The translations under genes were made by a program, and so were the position numbers. A DNA stretch of 64,000 bases from positions 62,001 to 126,000 of the forward strand of contig CBDCCU010000009.1 in assembly GCA_965214955.1 (NCBI GenBank), read 5' to 3'. Positions 25,677 to 33,994 of this stretch are shown here, piece by piece. The notes below the pieces were generated by a model. The model was not told where the DNA came from and did no database searches. It saw only the letters and a list, made by a program, of their open reading frames with translations. Every line of letters begins with the position of its first letter. The stretch's first letter is position 1. The DNA comes from Aliikangiella sp965214955. GTDB taxonomy: Bacteria; Pseudomonadota; Gammaproteobacteria; Enterobacterales; Kangiellaceae.

Positions 25677-26203
25677 TGAATAAGTCTGAAAAGCTCACAG
25701 CTGCTATAGCAAAGTCAGTAGCCTCTGGCGGTAGTGTATTTGGTATTGCCGAGCTTGCTTATATGCTAGATGAGCAGGTAACAGCCAAATTTAACAAGTT
25801 TTTAGCTGATTGTGTAAAGAAAGGTACGTTGGTAAGAGTGGCAAAAGGCATATATGCTAGCCCATTTGCTCCTCCCGACTTATCCAAAGCCCTGTTTAAT
25901 GTTGCTAAAAAACTAAGAGCTGGCTTTTTTAACTACATTAGTCTCGAAAGCCAGTTAAGTCATACTGGTGATATATCGCAAATTATACAAGATAGATTAA
26001 CCGTTATGACCAAAGGAAGAAAAGGAAAGTTTGATACCGCTTACGGCACCATCGAATTTATTCACACAAAGAAAACCTTAGTGCAATTAGAAAATGATGT
26101 GTACTTTGACTTCGACATTAAAATGTTTAGAGCCATCAAAAACAGAGCTATAGCAGACTTAAAAGCTTGTCGGCGTAATACTCATATGTTGGAGCACAAT
26201 TAA
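25676..26203 (+). CDS. abiEi: AbiEi-type antitoxin (type IV TA)
   Basis: The 175-residue protein has an N-terminal winged-helix region (FGIAELAYMLDEQVTAKFNKFLADC, KKGTLVRVAKGIYA) and the AbiEi middle motif FNYISLESQLSHTGDISQI with LTVMTKGRKGKFDTAYGTIEF. Family members act as transcriptional autorepressors and as antitoxins for the AbiEii nucleotidyltransferase. The stop overlaps the next start (TAATG at 26201-26205). AbiE systems have been described in phage abortive infection; that role here is inference. Confidence 0.88.
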   Translation: MNKSEKLTAAIAKSVASGGSVFGIAELAYMLDEQVTAKFNKFLADCVKKGTLVRVAKGIYASPFAPPDLSKALFNVAKKLRAGFFNYISLESQLSHTGDISQIIQDRLTVMTKGRKGKFDTAYGTIEFIHTKKTLVQLENDVYFDFDIKMFRAIKNRAIADLKACRRNTHMLEHN

Positions 26204-27099
26204 TGCTGTCACGCTATATCAATCAAGTTTTAAAACAATACCCTGAATATACTGGAATAATTCCAGTGATTGAAAAGGAAATTTTACATCACGACATTAT
26301 GCATGTTCTTGTAGAGCAAGGAGCCTTACAGCAATTAACATTTATCGGAGGAACCTCGCTAAGACATTGCTATAACAGCTCTCGCCTTTCAGAAGATTTA
26401 GATTTCAACGCAGGTCATCACTTTAAGCCTGCTGATTTTAATGGGCTTGAAAACGACATTCAGCACTATCTTTCAAAAAAATATGAAGTTGATGTTTGGG
26501 TCAGTAAACCAAATCAAGAAAAACAAGGAAATACATCTTCTTGGAAAATAAATATAGAAAGAGAGCCTAATAGATCTGATATTCCACGCCAAAAAATGCA
26601 TATTGATGTTTGTGCCATTCCTTCTTTTGATATTCAAAAACGACCATTAATAAACCATTATGGTATTGATGTTTCAACCGAAGGTTATTTAATTCCAGTT
26701 CAGTCACTTGAAGAAACGCTTGCCGATAAGTTTATCGCACTAGCTTATCGATCAAGAAGAATTAAACCGCGTGATCTTTGGGATATCGTTTGGATAAAAC
26801 AACAAGGGATCAATGTAAACACAAAATTAGCATTTAACAAACTGCAAGCAAGAGGAAAACAGATAGATGACTTCTTTAAAGCGCTACAAATACAGCTAGA
26901 TAAACTAAACGGTGTTGATGAAGTAAAGACTGATTTTTATAATGAAATGTCTCGTTTTTTGCCCGCTCAAATAAAACAACGAACCTTAGACAACCCTGAT
27001 TATTGGGCGTATCTAAAAAGCGAAATAAATCAACTAGCACAAATACTAACTTCATCACCCTCGTCATCCAAAACAAATCCATTTGATATGAGTATTTGA
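26203..27099 (+). CDS. abiEii: AbiEii-type nucleotidyltransferase toxin
   Basis: The 298-residue protein has the DNA polymerase beta-like nucleotidyltransferase motif FIGGTSLRHCYNSSRLSEDLDF (about residues 47-68; GG-T/S-x-L then SEDLDF). It also has the later ADKFIALAYRSRRIKPRDLWDIVW block conserved in AbiEii. The family's toxic activity involves nucleotide transfer, in some members to tRNA. It overlaps the antitoxin gene by one base. Confidence 0.9.
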   Translation: MLSRYINQVLKQYPEYTGIIPVIEKEILHHDIMHVLVEQGALQQLTFIGGTSLRHCYNSSRLSEDLDFNAGHHFKPADFNGLENDIQHYLSKKYEVDVWVSKPNQEKQGNTSSWKINIEREPNRSDIPRQKMHIDVCAIPSFDIQKRPLINHYGIDVSTEGYLIPVQSLEETLADKFIALAYRSRRIKPRDLWDIVWIKQQGINVNTKLAFNKLQARGKQIDDFFKALQIQLDKLNGVDEVKTDFYNEMSRFLPAQIKQRTLDNPDYWAYLKSEINQLAQILTSSPSSSKTNPFDMSI

Positions 27100-27106
27100 G
27101 AAACAT

Positions 27107-27856
27107 TTAATTGCTAGTACTACACCTTACACGTTTTAACGTACCTTCATTAGTTAATACCTGACTTCCTGTAGGAGGTGAATTTATAAGTAAGTCACCA
27201 TTTTGCAAAATCCAAGATGATCTAGGCGCGCTTAGCAAGTTAAATAGCTTGGTTAACGAACCATTTTTAAACAAATGAATCTCTGAAATATTTGTACTCA
27301 TATGAGCCAGCCCAGAAACAATGACTACGCCAAAAGGCATCTTATAAATATCTTCTACACGCATATCACCCAATAGTCTAAGTTTACCTTCAGAATCAAT
27401 ATGAATTAATTCCCCACCAAACTCACCTCTATTGCTAGAAACAAGCATACCATCGTTTATTCTAAATACTACATCAGGTGTTATTTCGGCTACACGTATT
27501 TTAAGCTCATCATTATCAAGAGTTGCTATTAATCTTTTTATTAAGTAAGTCCCAGATTGATCGTCAACAGCTTCATATTGTTCTTCTGACCAAGCAAAGT
27601 CTGCACGCTTCATCACTTCATTAAATGACAAGTTAGGTTCATTGCGTTCGAGCTTGTATTCGCTGATTAATGGCTTAAGAAACGCTTCAATATCGGAGCT
27701 AATTATGCTGTATTTCACTCCAGCTTTAGGATAACTTTTGTTTTGTTCTTTTGTTAAAGCAGAAGTTTCATCAAAATTTCCACACTCTATAGGCTCTATT
27801 ATTGCTTGAGCAAAAGGTGTAAATAATAGATAAATTATTAAAACTCTTCCTAACAT
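27107..27856 (-). CDS. Secreted protein of unknown function
   Basis: The 249-residue protein has a signal peptide (about 1-19, LIIYLLFTPFAQA) and a lone early cysteine in IECGNF. The second half contains short beta-rich repeats that could form blades of a propeller (GELIHIDSEGKLRLLG, IHLFKNGSLTKLF, VLTNEGTLKRV). No family is recognised. It ends seven bases from the AbiEii stop (convergent) and starts upstream of a TA island segment. Confidence 0.65.
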   Translation of the reverse strand: MLGRVLIIYLLFTPFAQAIIEPIECGNFDETSALTKEQNKSYPKAGVKYSIISSDIEAFLKPLISEYKLERNEPNLSFNEVMKRADFAWSEEQYEAVDDQSGTYLIKRLIATLDNDELKIRVAEITPDVVFRINDGMLVSSNRGEFGGELIHIDSEGKLRLLGDMRVEDIYKMPFGVVIVSGLAHMSTNISEIHLFKNGSLTKLFNLLSAPRSSWILQNGDLLINSPPTGSQVLTNEGTLKRVRCSTSN

Positions 27857-27894
27857 GTTGAATTCCTTTGTGGTGATTAGTTTAGCTAAAAACT

Positions 27895-27937
27895 GGCAAA
27901 ATTAACGGCTCAAAATCAAAAGCCAGCGTTTTTTGCC
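27895..27937. repeat. Imperfect hairpin between genes
   Basis: GGCAAAATTAACGGCT (27895-27910) pairs imperfectly with AGCCAGCGTTTTTTGCC (27921-27937). No T-run follows on either strand, so it is probably not a terminator. It lies between the divergent secreted protein and the YefM-YoeB module; the function is unknown. Confidence 0.45.
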
Positions 27938-27971
27938 TATTAAATTGGCTTGTTATACTTTTTATATTAAA

Positions 27972-27992
27972 ATGTACGACAATACCGTACAT
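27972..27992 (+). promoter_or_regulatory. Candidate YefM operator
   Basis: Inverted repeat ATGTACG (27972-27978) / CGTACAT (27986-27992), 15 bases upstream of the antitoxin ATG. The YefM family recognises TGTACA-like half-sites, so an autoregulatory operator is likely. Confidence 0.6.
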
Positions 27993-28007
27993 AAAAGAGT
28001 TTTAATT

Positions 28008-28280
28008 ATGAACAGCATAAGCGTAAACCAGTTTAGAGACAACTTAAAATCCTATGTTGAGCAAACGGTTAGCGAACATGAGCCTTTAAAGGTAACAAGG
28101 CGTGCAGGTGACGATTTTGTTGTGATGAGTGCTGAGGATTGGGAACGAGAGCAAGAAACTTTGCATGTATTACAAAGTAATAGTTTGATGCAACAAATTG
28201 CTGATTCTATGAAAACCCATAACACCAACAAAGGCTATAAACCAACACAAGAGCAATTAGATGAGATCACTAATCTTTGA
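28008..28280 (+). CDS. Phd/YefM-family antitoxin (first module)
   Basis: The 90-residue protein MNSISVNQFRDNLKSYVEQ, then PLKVTRRAGDDFVVMSAEDWEREQET, is a typical YefM/Phd antitoxin with an acidic, likely unstructured tail. The start at 28008 is where the family begins; an upstream in-frame start at 27933 would run through the operator. It overlaps the toxin gene by 20 bases. Confidence 0.9.
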   Translation: MNSISVNQFRDNLKSYVEQTVSEHEPLKVTRRAGDDFVVMSAEDWEREQETLHVLQSNSLMQQIADSMKTHNTNKGYKPTQEQLDEITNL

Positions 28281-28530
28281 AGGGAAAACGTGGCTCACCT
28301 ACGAGCAATTAAGAGAAAAAGATAAAAAATTACATAAAGCCTTATGTAAAGTACTAAAAGAAATGCTACGTTCAGATCCTAGTTCTGGATTAGGAAAACC
28401 CGAAGCTTTAAAGCATAATTTATCAGGGCTTTGGTCAAAACGAATTTCTCAAAAAGATCGATTAATTTATAGGTTCGATGATAAATATATTTATATTTTC
28501 GCCATTGGTGGGCATTACGATAATCATTAG
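28261..28530 (+). CDS. YoeB/Txe-family toxin (first module)
   Basis: The 89-residue protein carries GLGKPEALKHNLSGLWSKRISQKDRLIYRF and the C-terminal GGHYDNH, matching YoeB mRNA interferases. The N-terminus (MRSLIFEGKTWLTYEQLREKDKKLHKA) deviates from the usual form but keeps the spacing. YoeB cleaves mRNA at the ribosomal A-site in known cases. Its end faces that of the second YoeB gene 115 bases away. Confidence 0.9.
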   Translation: MRSLIFEGKTWLTYEQLREKDKKLHKALCKVLKEMLRSDPSSGLGKPEALKHNLSGLWSKRISQKDRLIYRFDDKYIYIFAIGGHYDNH

Positions 28531-28645
28531 AAAAGCTAACGGCTTTTATGGCGCTTAGCAGCTATTGATAAAGTTTGGAGTCTTTATCCAACCAAAGCAC
28601 ACTCAGCGCTAGAAACGGTCTCCTAGAAACGTTTGGTAAACACAC

Positions 28646-28906
28646 CTAATAATGATAACGACATGAAATTATTGTTAAATGTGAATCAGTTACCGCATAA
28701 ACTAAACGATTAGTTTCATCTATTCGCCTAGACCAAAAGCCCGATAAATTTTCTTTTAACGCTTCTGGCTTTCCAATACCTTCAAAAGGTGAGCGTTTAG
28801 CATTACTAATTAATTTGTTTACTCTCTTTAGTGTTTTTTTATCTTGCTCTTGCCAATATAGGTAATCACTCCAAGCTTCATCGGTCCATGCAAGCAATCT
28901 AGTCAT
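28646..28906 (-). CDS. yoeB: YoeB toxin (second module)
   Basis: The 86-residue protein has the canonical YoeB sequence pattern: LLAWTDEAWSDYLYWQEQDKKT, GIGKPEALKENLSGFWSRRID, and C-terminal ISCRYHY. The catalytic residues of YoeB (Glu, Arg and the C-terminal His-Tyr region) appear in place. It overlaps the yefM gene by eight bases and faces a second YoeB-like gene. Confidence 0.93.
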   Translation of the reverse strand: MTRLLAWTDEAWSDYLYWQEQDKKTLKRVNKLISNAKRSPFEGIGKPEALKENLSGFWSRRIDETNRLVYAVTDSHLTIISCRYHY

Positions 28907-29153
28907 TAAGGATCTCTCGCTCCGTTACTTGACCAAATTCAAATTGCTCAATTGATTTTGATAAATGAGTAGCATTAGCAGGCGATTTTAATAAATAAAC
29001 CGTTTCCATTAAGCTATTGTAATGATCCATAGACATCACAACCGCATCTTCAGCGTCTCTTCGGGTAATAACGGTATAGTCCACATCATTAACAACACGA
29101 TCTAAAACCGATTTAAGACCATTTCGTGCTTCGGTGAATGATACGATACGCAT
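28899..29153 (-). CDS. yefM: YefM antitoxin (second module)
   Basis: The 84-residue protein MRIVSFTEARNGLKSVLDRV with DVDYTVITRRDAEDAVVMSMDHYNS is a YefM antitoxin. The start at 29153 is chosen because the family begins there; an upstream frame to 29228 is not needed. A TTGTACAA palindrome lies 15 bases upstream of the start. Confidence 0.93.
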   Translation of the reverse strand: MRIVSFTEARNGLKSVLDRVVNDVDYTVITRRDAEDAVVMSMDHYNSLMETVYLLKSPANATHLSKSIEQFEFGQVTEREILND

Positions 29154-29168
29154 AAACAACCTCATTAG

Positions 29169-29176
29169 TTGTACAA
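29169..29176 (-). promoter_or_regulatory. TGTACA-type YefM operator
   Basis: The 8-bp palindrome TTGTACAA is placed just upstream of yefM. Its TGTACA core is the known YefM-YoeB recognition sequence in E. coli. Confidence 0.6.
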
Positions 29177-29399
29177 TTAACAAGATAAGTCTAAACCAGA
29201 AACAATACATGTGCAATATTGAGTACAAGTCAAGATGACAAAGTGGTTAACACCCGCCTTAATCAGCTTTATGATAGCTTATTGAAAACAGCCCCATATG
29301 AAACCATAATTAAGAAACAATTCTTTTTGGGAGTTTATTTTGCGACCCATCGCTGAAAAATAAAGTACAACATCTATAAACCCCAGTGCTGCTTTTAAA

Positions 29400-30066
29400 A
29401 TGGGTAACAATATCCTCGAAAAGTGGGGATGTTCAGCTATTCAAAAACAGGCAATTTTAGGAATTTCTAAAAGTTCTTTTCATCGTTATCAAAAAGATCC
29501 TAGCACCACTTCATTAAACAACGATCAACTTGAGCGTTTAAGCTACCTTGCTAATATTCATCAAGCTCTACGAATCGTATTTTCTAACCCCGATAATGTG
29601 TATGGTTTTATGAGCATGGCTAATAATCCCTATTTTAATGGTAGAACCCCATTGTCAATTATTGCTACTGGTAACTTTGGTGCTTTATATTGCCGATACC
29701 ACAGAAACCGCCATAAAAGAAACTCGATATCATCAAGAAAAGTATTTTTGTAATATCGAAGGACTTCATTACGACACCATTGATATGCGCTGTATTAAAG
29801 TGACTTTTTCGGCAGATCTTATTGATGCGGTTAAGTGTGATGATATTTATGATCCAAGCGATTACATTAGCTCTCAAGCTTTTGGAGCCAAAATCAAAAA
29901 GTCTGGCTCCGCTGGATTGCAATATCGCTCAGTAAGAAATGAAGCGGCAATTTGTTGGGGGCTAATGTCACCCAAATATGTAACATCAGCCATTCAGGTA
30001 AAACATTTTGAGTTTGTTTTTGATGGCGAAAAAATTTCAGTAGTTCGTGAGTTTACAATGAGCTAA
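29400..30066 (+). pseudogene. Decayed Xre/MbcA-RES toxin-antitoxin pair (deletion fusion and frameshift)
   Basis: The first part (29400-29700) encodes an MbcA/ParS/Xre-type (DUF2384) antitoxin: ILEKWGCSAIQKQAILGISK, NPYFNGRTPLSIIATGNFGALY. Around 29690 the coding signal moves one frame over to a RES-domain toxin (LYIADTTETAIKETRYHQEKYF, later YDPSDYISSQAFGAKI), ending at 30066. The last part of the antitoxin and the N-terminal half of the RES domain, including its first catalytic arginine region, are missing. The antitoxin N-terminus also looks short. A deletion through similar GNFGxLY sequences is the simplest explanation. Probably non-functional. Confidence 0.75.
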
Positions 30067-30111
30067 TTTCTACTCAAAGATAAACCCAAAAGTTTGATGT
30101 AAACGAGTATT

Positions 30112-30783
30112 TTAACTCAAATGCTTTACAATCGCTTCACCAACTGCGTGTGCGCTTGTTGGATTTTGACCGGTAATTACCCGATCATCTTCAATCACAA
30201 ACTCATTCCATGGCTGAACTTTACTATAACGAGCCGCTTTTCTTGCTAAAGACTCTTCTAATAAGAAAGGAATATCGTTTATTGTTCCAAAATCAATTTC
30301 TTCTTCGCGGGTAAAAGCAGTTACTGATTTTGTGCTTAACAGTGGCTCACCAGAACTTAAAGTAATGGGTAATAATGCCGCTGGACCATGACATACTGCG
30401 GCAATTAACCCACCTTGTTCATAGTGCTTTGCCGCTAATTTTGCCACATCTTCATTGGTTGCTAAGTCTGATAACAAGCCAAAACCACCTGGGTAGAAAA
30501 TAGCGTCATAATCTTCAACATTAACTTGAGATGCAGGAACAGTATTGTTAATTTTGGCTTGGAATAACTCATCACCTAAAACTTGATTGTTTACATCGTC
30601 ACCTTCAATGTCAGTGCCATAAAGCGGCGCTTTGCCACCGTTAATTGAAATAATATCAAAATCGATCCCTTGCTGATTAAATACACTAACAACGTGAGTA
30701 AGCTCTGGCGCATAAGTTCCGTTAGCCTGATCGGTGCTACCAAGTGTTGCGTGATTAGTGACGGGTATTAATACTTTTTTCAT
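30112..30783 (-). CDS. DJ-1/PfpI-family protein (Hsp31-like type 1 glutamine amidotransferase fold)
   Basis: The 223-residue protein has the nucleophile elbow AAVCHGPAALLPI (Cys131, His132) and the preceding YDAIFYPGGFG loop, with a Glu near residue 27 that could complete the triad. Related proteins act as glyoxalase III, chaperone or deglycase-like enzymes, usually against methylglyoxal. It is divergent from a LysR regulator gene (132-base spacer), which may control it. Confidence 0.88.
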   Translation of the reverse strand: MKKVLIPVTNHATLGSTDQANGTYAPELTHVVSVFNQQGIDFDIISINGGKAPLYGTDIEGDDVNNQVLGDELFQAKINNTVPASQVNVEDYDAIFYPGGFGLLSDLATNEDVAKLAAKHYEQGGLIAAVCHGPAALLPITLSSGEPLLSTKSVTAFTREEEIDFGTINDIPFLLEESLARKAARYSKVQPWNEFVIEDDRVITGQNPTSAHAVGEAIVKHLS

Positions 30784-30915
30784 GGTTATCTGCTCGCTAA
30801 AGGATAATGTAAATGATGAAATTATAGTACATCTTTTCTAATTACTTGATAACCCGCCGATTTTGTTAAATACTTTTGCTGTATAGCAATAATAAATAAT
30901 CAATAAAGGTAAAGC

Positions 30916-31803
30916 ATGGATAGTTTTGAAGGCGTTTTTGAGTTTGTCGCCGTAGCAGAAAGCGGCGGGTTTTCGGCAGCGGCTAAAGTGCTTGGTTGCA
31001 GTACCAGCCATGTAAGTCGCCAAGTGGCGCGTTTAGAAAAAAGAACAAATTGTGTGTTGCTAGCCAGAACAACAAGGCAAATTAATTTGACTGAAAATGG
31101 CGCGTTTTATTATCAGCAATGCAAACAGTTAATTACAGGATTACAACAAGCCAATGAAAGGCTTAATCAGCAGCAATATAATCTAAATGGTACTTTACGA
31201 GTGAGCGCCGCAGGAGCATTTGCCGAACAATATATTGCGCCAGCATTAATGGCGTTTGCTAAAGAACATACTGAACTCAGTATTGATATCGACTTTAACA
31301 GCCGTATGGTAAATTTTGTAGAAGATGGCATTGATTTTGCCATTCGCTATGGCGAGCTAACCGACTCAAACCTTATCGCCAGAAAACTGGTCAGTCGCTC
31401 GATGATGGCGGTGGCTAGCCCTCAATATTTAGAGCAATACGGCACGCCTAATCATCCCAATCAGCTTAAGTCACACCGCTGCATTCTAACCAATATTGAT
31501 CATTGGGGCTTTAAAATAAACGGTACGGTTCAAAACACCAAAGTAAAAGGCTATTGGCGTAGTAATAATACCAATGTTGTATTAGCCGCCTGCGAGCAAG
31601 GACTAGGCATTGCCTACTTACCAGAAAGCACCTTTACAGAGTCAGTTAAAAACAAAAAATTAGTCCCCATTTTAAAGCCCTATTGGACAACTGGCGCAAC
31701 TAGCTGGATTGTTTATCAGAACAAACAGTTTTTACCGTTAAGGGCCAAACTAGCCATTGAGTTTTTGCTTGAGCATTTTAAAAAAATGACAGGACTATTT
31801 TAA
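30916..31803 (+). CDS. LysR-family transcriptional regulator
   Basis: The 295-residue protein has the N-terminal winged helix (FVAVAESGGFSAAAKVLGCSTSHVSRQVARLEKRTN) and an effector-binding domain with GTLRVSAAGAFAEQYI and FAIRYGELTDS. The arrangement divergent from the DJ-1-like gene is typical of a LysR regulator with its target. The effector is unknown. Its 3' end overlaps that of the convergent 86-residue membrane gene by 26 bases. Confidence 0.93.
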   Translation: MDSFEGVFEFVAVAESGGFSAAAKVLGCSTSHVSRQVARLEKRTNCVLLARTTRQINLTENGAFYYQQCKQLITGLQQANERLNQQQYNLNGTLRVSAAGAFAEQYIAPALMAFAKEHTELSIDIDFNSRMVNFVEDGIDFAIRYGELTDSNLIARKLVSRSMMAVASPQYLEQYGTPNHPNQLKSHRCILTNIDHWGFKINGTVQNTKVKGYWRSNNTNVVLAACEQGLGIAYLPESTFTESVKNKKLVPILKPYWTTGATSWIVYQNKQFLPLRAKLAIEFLLEHFKKMTGLF

Positions 31804-32038
31804 GTAAAAGTGAAATAACGACCAACCCTATTCCTTGAAAAACTCTTGCTATATTTTCCTCATTAATTGTTGATAAATTAGCATTAACTAGCGCACGTTT
31901 TTTAGAAAAGACTCCAAAAACTAGTTCCTTTAATAACTGCTTAATTGATAAGTGAGAAATAACTGCATGTGAAATTCGCAAGAAGCCTGCTAGCTCAAGG
32001 ATTAATGCCGCAGTTTCAATGAGTTTAAAATCCATCAA
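31778..32038 (-). CDS. Small membrane protein, third gene of a TA-like operon
   Basis: The 86-residue protein is not recognised. It has a hydrophobic N-terminal stretch (KLIETAALILELAGFLRISHAVI) and a strongly hydrophobic C-terminal helix (VFQGIGLVVISLLLKIVLSFF, about residues 66-86). The start overlaps the stop of the RelE-like gene (ATGA at 32035-32038), so it is translated with that module. It could be an accessory or unrelated passenger. Confidence 0.55.
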   Translation of the reverse strand: MMDFKLIETAALILELAGFLRISHAVISHLSIKQLLKELVFGVFSKKRALVNANLSTINEENIARVFQGIGLVVISLLLKIVLSFF

Positions 32039-32316
32039 ATTGGCGCTACACAGTCAAGAACAATGACTTTATGTTCTTCGTTAAACGTTAAGAAAAGCCT
32101 AAAGCCACCAATATCATGAAAAAACCAAGGCGGAAGCGGAAAATTTTTAATTTCTGTAGGTCTCAATTGACCTTCCGCATATTCTTTTAAAATTGCTTTT
32201 ATTTTTGCAATTAATTTTACATCGCCTTGCTCTGTTAAAAAGCGAATAACTTCTGAATCTATTTTAATGGTATAGCTAGAATGATCTGACACTTTTAAAG
32301 CGCTACTTTTTAACAA
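32035..32316 (-). CDS. Probable RelE-like toxin
   Basis: The 93-residue protein has an N-terminal helical pair (SEVIRFLTEQGDVKLIAKIKAILKEYAEGQ) and a C-terminal strand region (HDIGGFRLFLTFNEEHKVIVLDCVAPI) that resembles the RelE/ParE topology, although no exact family motif is certain. The start appears to be TTG directly after the antitoxin stop. Its position between a Phd-type antitoxin and a membrane gene supports toxin function. Confidence 0.6.
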   Translation of the reverse strand: MLKSSALKVSDHSSYTIKIDSEVIRFLTEQGDVKLIAKIKAILKEYAEGQLRPTEIKNFPLPPWFFHDIGGFRLFLTFNEEHKVIVLDCVAPI

Positions 32317-32607
32317 CTAGGCATCAGCAACAAGTTGATTGGGTGCAATTTTCTCTTCAAGATCATCAAGAGCATCTAGATCTTTGGTTTGAGAAAAATC
32401 ACCCGCCATTGCCCTAATATGGCTTTTTAAAGCAAAATCAATCAACTTATTATTAATAAGACTAGACAGCGCCATTAACGATTCGTGCTGCTCGTAAGGA
32501 ACAACCACGCCAATTGGACTATTTTTACTTAAAATTACCGCACTTTCATGATTATTAAGCACTTTAGGTATGTCTAATCGAGCTTGCGACAAACTAATAT
32601 GTTTCAT
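32317..32607 (-). CDS. Phd/YefM-family antitoxin
   Basis: The 96-residue protein MKHISLSQARLDIPKVLNNHE, then SAVILSKNSPIGVVVPYEQHESLM, is a Phd/YefM antitoxin. The start at 32607 matches the family N-terminus; the frame to 32652 is upstream non-coding sequence with AT-rich repeats (TAAAATACC / GGTAATTTTA) that may be its operator. It leads a three-gene operon. Confidence 0.85.
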   Translation of the reverse strand: MKHISLSQARLDIPKVLNNHESAVILSKNSPIGVVVPYEQHESLMALSSLINNKLIDFALKSHIRAMAGDFSQTKDLDALDDLEEKIAPNQLVADA

Positions 32608-32808
32608 AAAAACCTTTTTATACAAGCTAATGATAAATTTAAAATACACCAAAATATCATTTTAAGTCAATCTAAAATACCTTTTATGGTAATTTTAAAT
32701 AACCAAAAGTATTATTATTTATAATAATCATTGATAATTTACTCTAAGTTTTTACTAGCATCTTGATTTTGTAATAAAAAAGTAATTAATACACCAACTG
32801 GAAAATTT

Positions 32809-33357
32809 TTATTTAAAGCTATGCATACCGCGTATGGGATAATTATTATCAGGATTTCTTATCCAAGATAAGCCATTAACCAAGGCACCTAGCTCGGGTC
32901 TAACAAATGGGTTATTTGATAGATCGGCTACTTGCACTGTGCCCTGATCATTAATCACAAATAAGCCAGGTTCGGCAAAAGGATGATCCGTTTCTTCTGG
33001 TGATCTTGGATCAGAAATATACAAACCTAACATTTCCATTTGTTCAACAGTTAACCCATACGCCAGCGGAAAACTAACATTAAGCTTGTCTAAATGGCTT
33101 TCTAGCTGTGCTTTGCTATCAGCAGAAACAGCAATTAAATCGACACCAATGTCTTTTAGTGCTGTAGTCATGCTTTCTAAATGATTTAAGTACTTGGTGC
33201 AAAGTGGACAATGGCGACCGCGATAAACCACTACCATTTTCCAGTCCAGTCCATTTTCGGGTGTCGCTAAGTTTTTAACTTCGCCGTTTAAAAGTGTTAC
33301 TTCCATCTGTGGAAACTTTGCACCAGCATGTAATTTTTGAGTGTAATCAGTTTTCAT
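32809..33357 (-). CDS. AhpC/TSA-like redoxin-domain protein
   Basis: The 182-residue protein has a thioredoxin-fold peroxiredoxin pattern: GAKFPQMEVTLLNGE, VVYRGRHCPLCTKYL (CPLC, two cysteines), and VDLIAVSADSKAQLESHL. It probably reduces peroxides or acts as a thiol oxidoreductase. It follows the MdaB-like gene by 10 bases on the same strand, so both form an oxidative or electrophile-response operon, probably controlled by the divergent HxlR regulator. Confidence 0.85.
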   Translation of the reverse strand: MKTDYTQKLHAGAKFPQMEVTLLNGEVKNLATPENGLDWKMVVVYRGRHCPLCTKYLNHLESMTTALKDIGVDLIAVSADSKAQLESHLDKLNVSFPLAYGLTVEQMEMLGLYISDPRSPEETDHPFAEPGLFVINDQGTVQVADLSNNPFVRPELGALVNGLSWIRNPDNNYPIRGMHSFK

Positions 33358-33367
33358 ACATCACCTA

Positions 33368-33949
33368 TTAAAAATGTTGATTAATATGAGCTTCAAAGCG
33401 TTTTAAATCACTTTCTACATCCGCATTTTTCATCACATCAAAACAAGCAAATGTTTCCATTGGCTTCATACCAAAAAACTTAAAATTCATATGCATAGGG
33501 AACAAAAGATCATCAACAGACTTGCCATCAAAAAACTCTTCTTTATCATTAAATGACTCTTCTGGTGCATTAAAGGTAAGAGACATCATGTAATTGGTAT
33601 TGGTTAGTGTTCCGCCCGTACCATAATTCTCTTTAGGAGTATCGTGATGACGACCGTCGCCATTACACAAAGCACCACCCATACCTGCTGTATACACTTC
33701 ATCCATATACTTTTTAAATGACCAAGTAACCCCCATCCAATTAACTGGTGATTGAAATATAACCATATCAGCCCATTGGTGATTTTCTAACTCTTTTTCT
33801 ACATCAATGTTTTCAGACATGGTTACAACACGCGTGTTGTGCCCTTTTGCTTCTAACAAACTGACAGCTTTATCCACCAAAGTTGCGTTTAATTTACCTT
33901 CTGAAAATGGGTAATACTGATGCCCATTAATAATTAAAATATTGCTCAT
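33368..33949 (-). CDS. MdaB-like NAD(P)H quinone oxidoreductase (flavodoxin fold)
   Basis: The 193-residue protein resembles modulator of drug activity B: ILIINGHQYYPFSEGKLNATL at the N-terminus, VIFQSPVNWMGVTWSFKKYMDEV, and GGALCNGDGRHHDTPKENYGTGG. It reduces quinones by two electrons with bound FAD. It starts 119 bases from the divergent HxlR regulator, with two direct repeats between. Confidence 0.88.
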   Translation of the reverse strand: MSNILIINGHQYYPFSEGKLNATLVDKAVSLLEAKGHNTRVVTMSENIDVEKELENHQWADMVIFQSPVNWMGVTWSFKKYMDEVYTAGMGGALCNGDGRHHDTPKENYGTGGTLTNTNYMMSLTFNAPEESFNDKEEFFDGKSVDDLLFPMHMNFKFFGMKPMETFACFDVMKNADVESDLKRFEAHINQHF

Positions 33950-33994
33950 TTGTGTTTCTCCAAAAAATAGATTTAATTAATCAATTTACTTATG

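Noticed and set aside
25600..32650. Possible chromosomal integron cassette array because of many TA genes.
   Set aside because: No integrase gene, no consistent attC repeats between genes, and genes point in both directions. GTTRRRY-like hits (for example GTTAGGT near 8300) occur at chance level.
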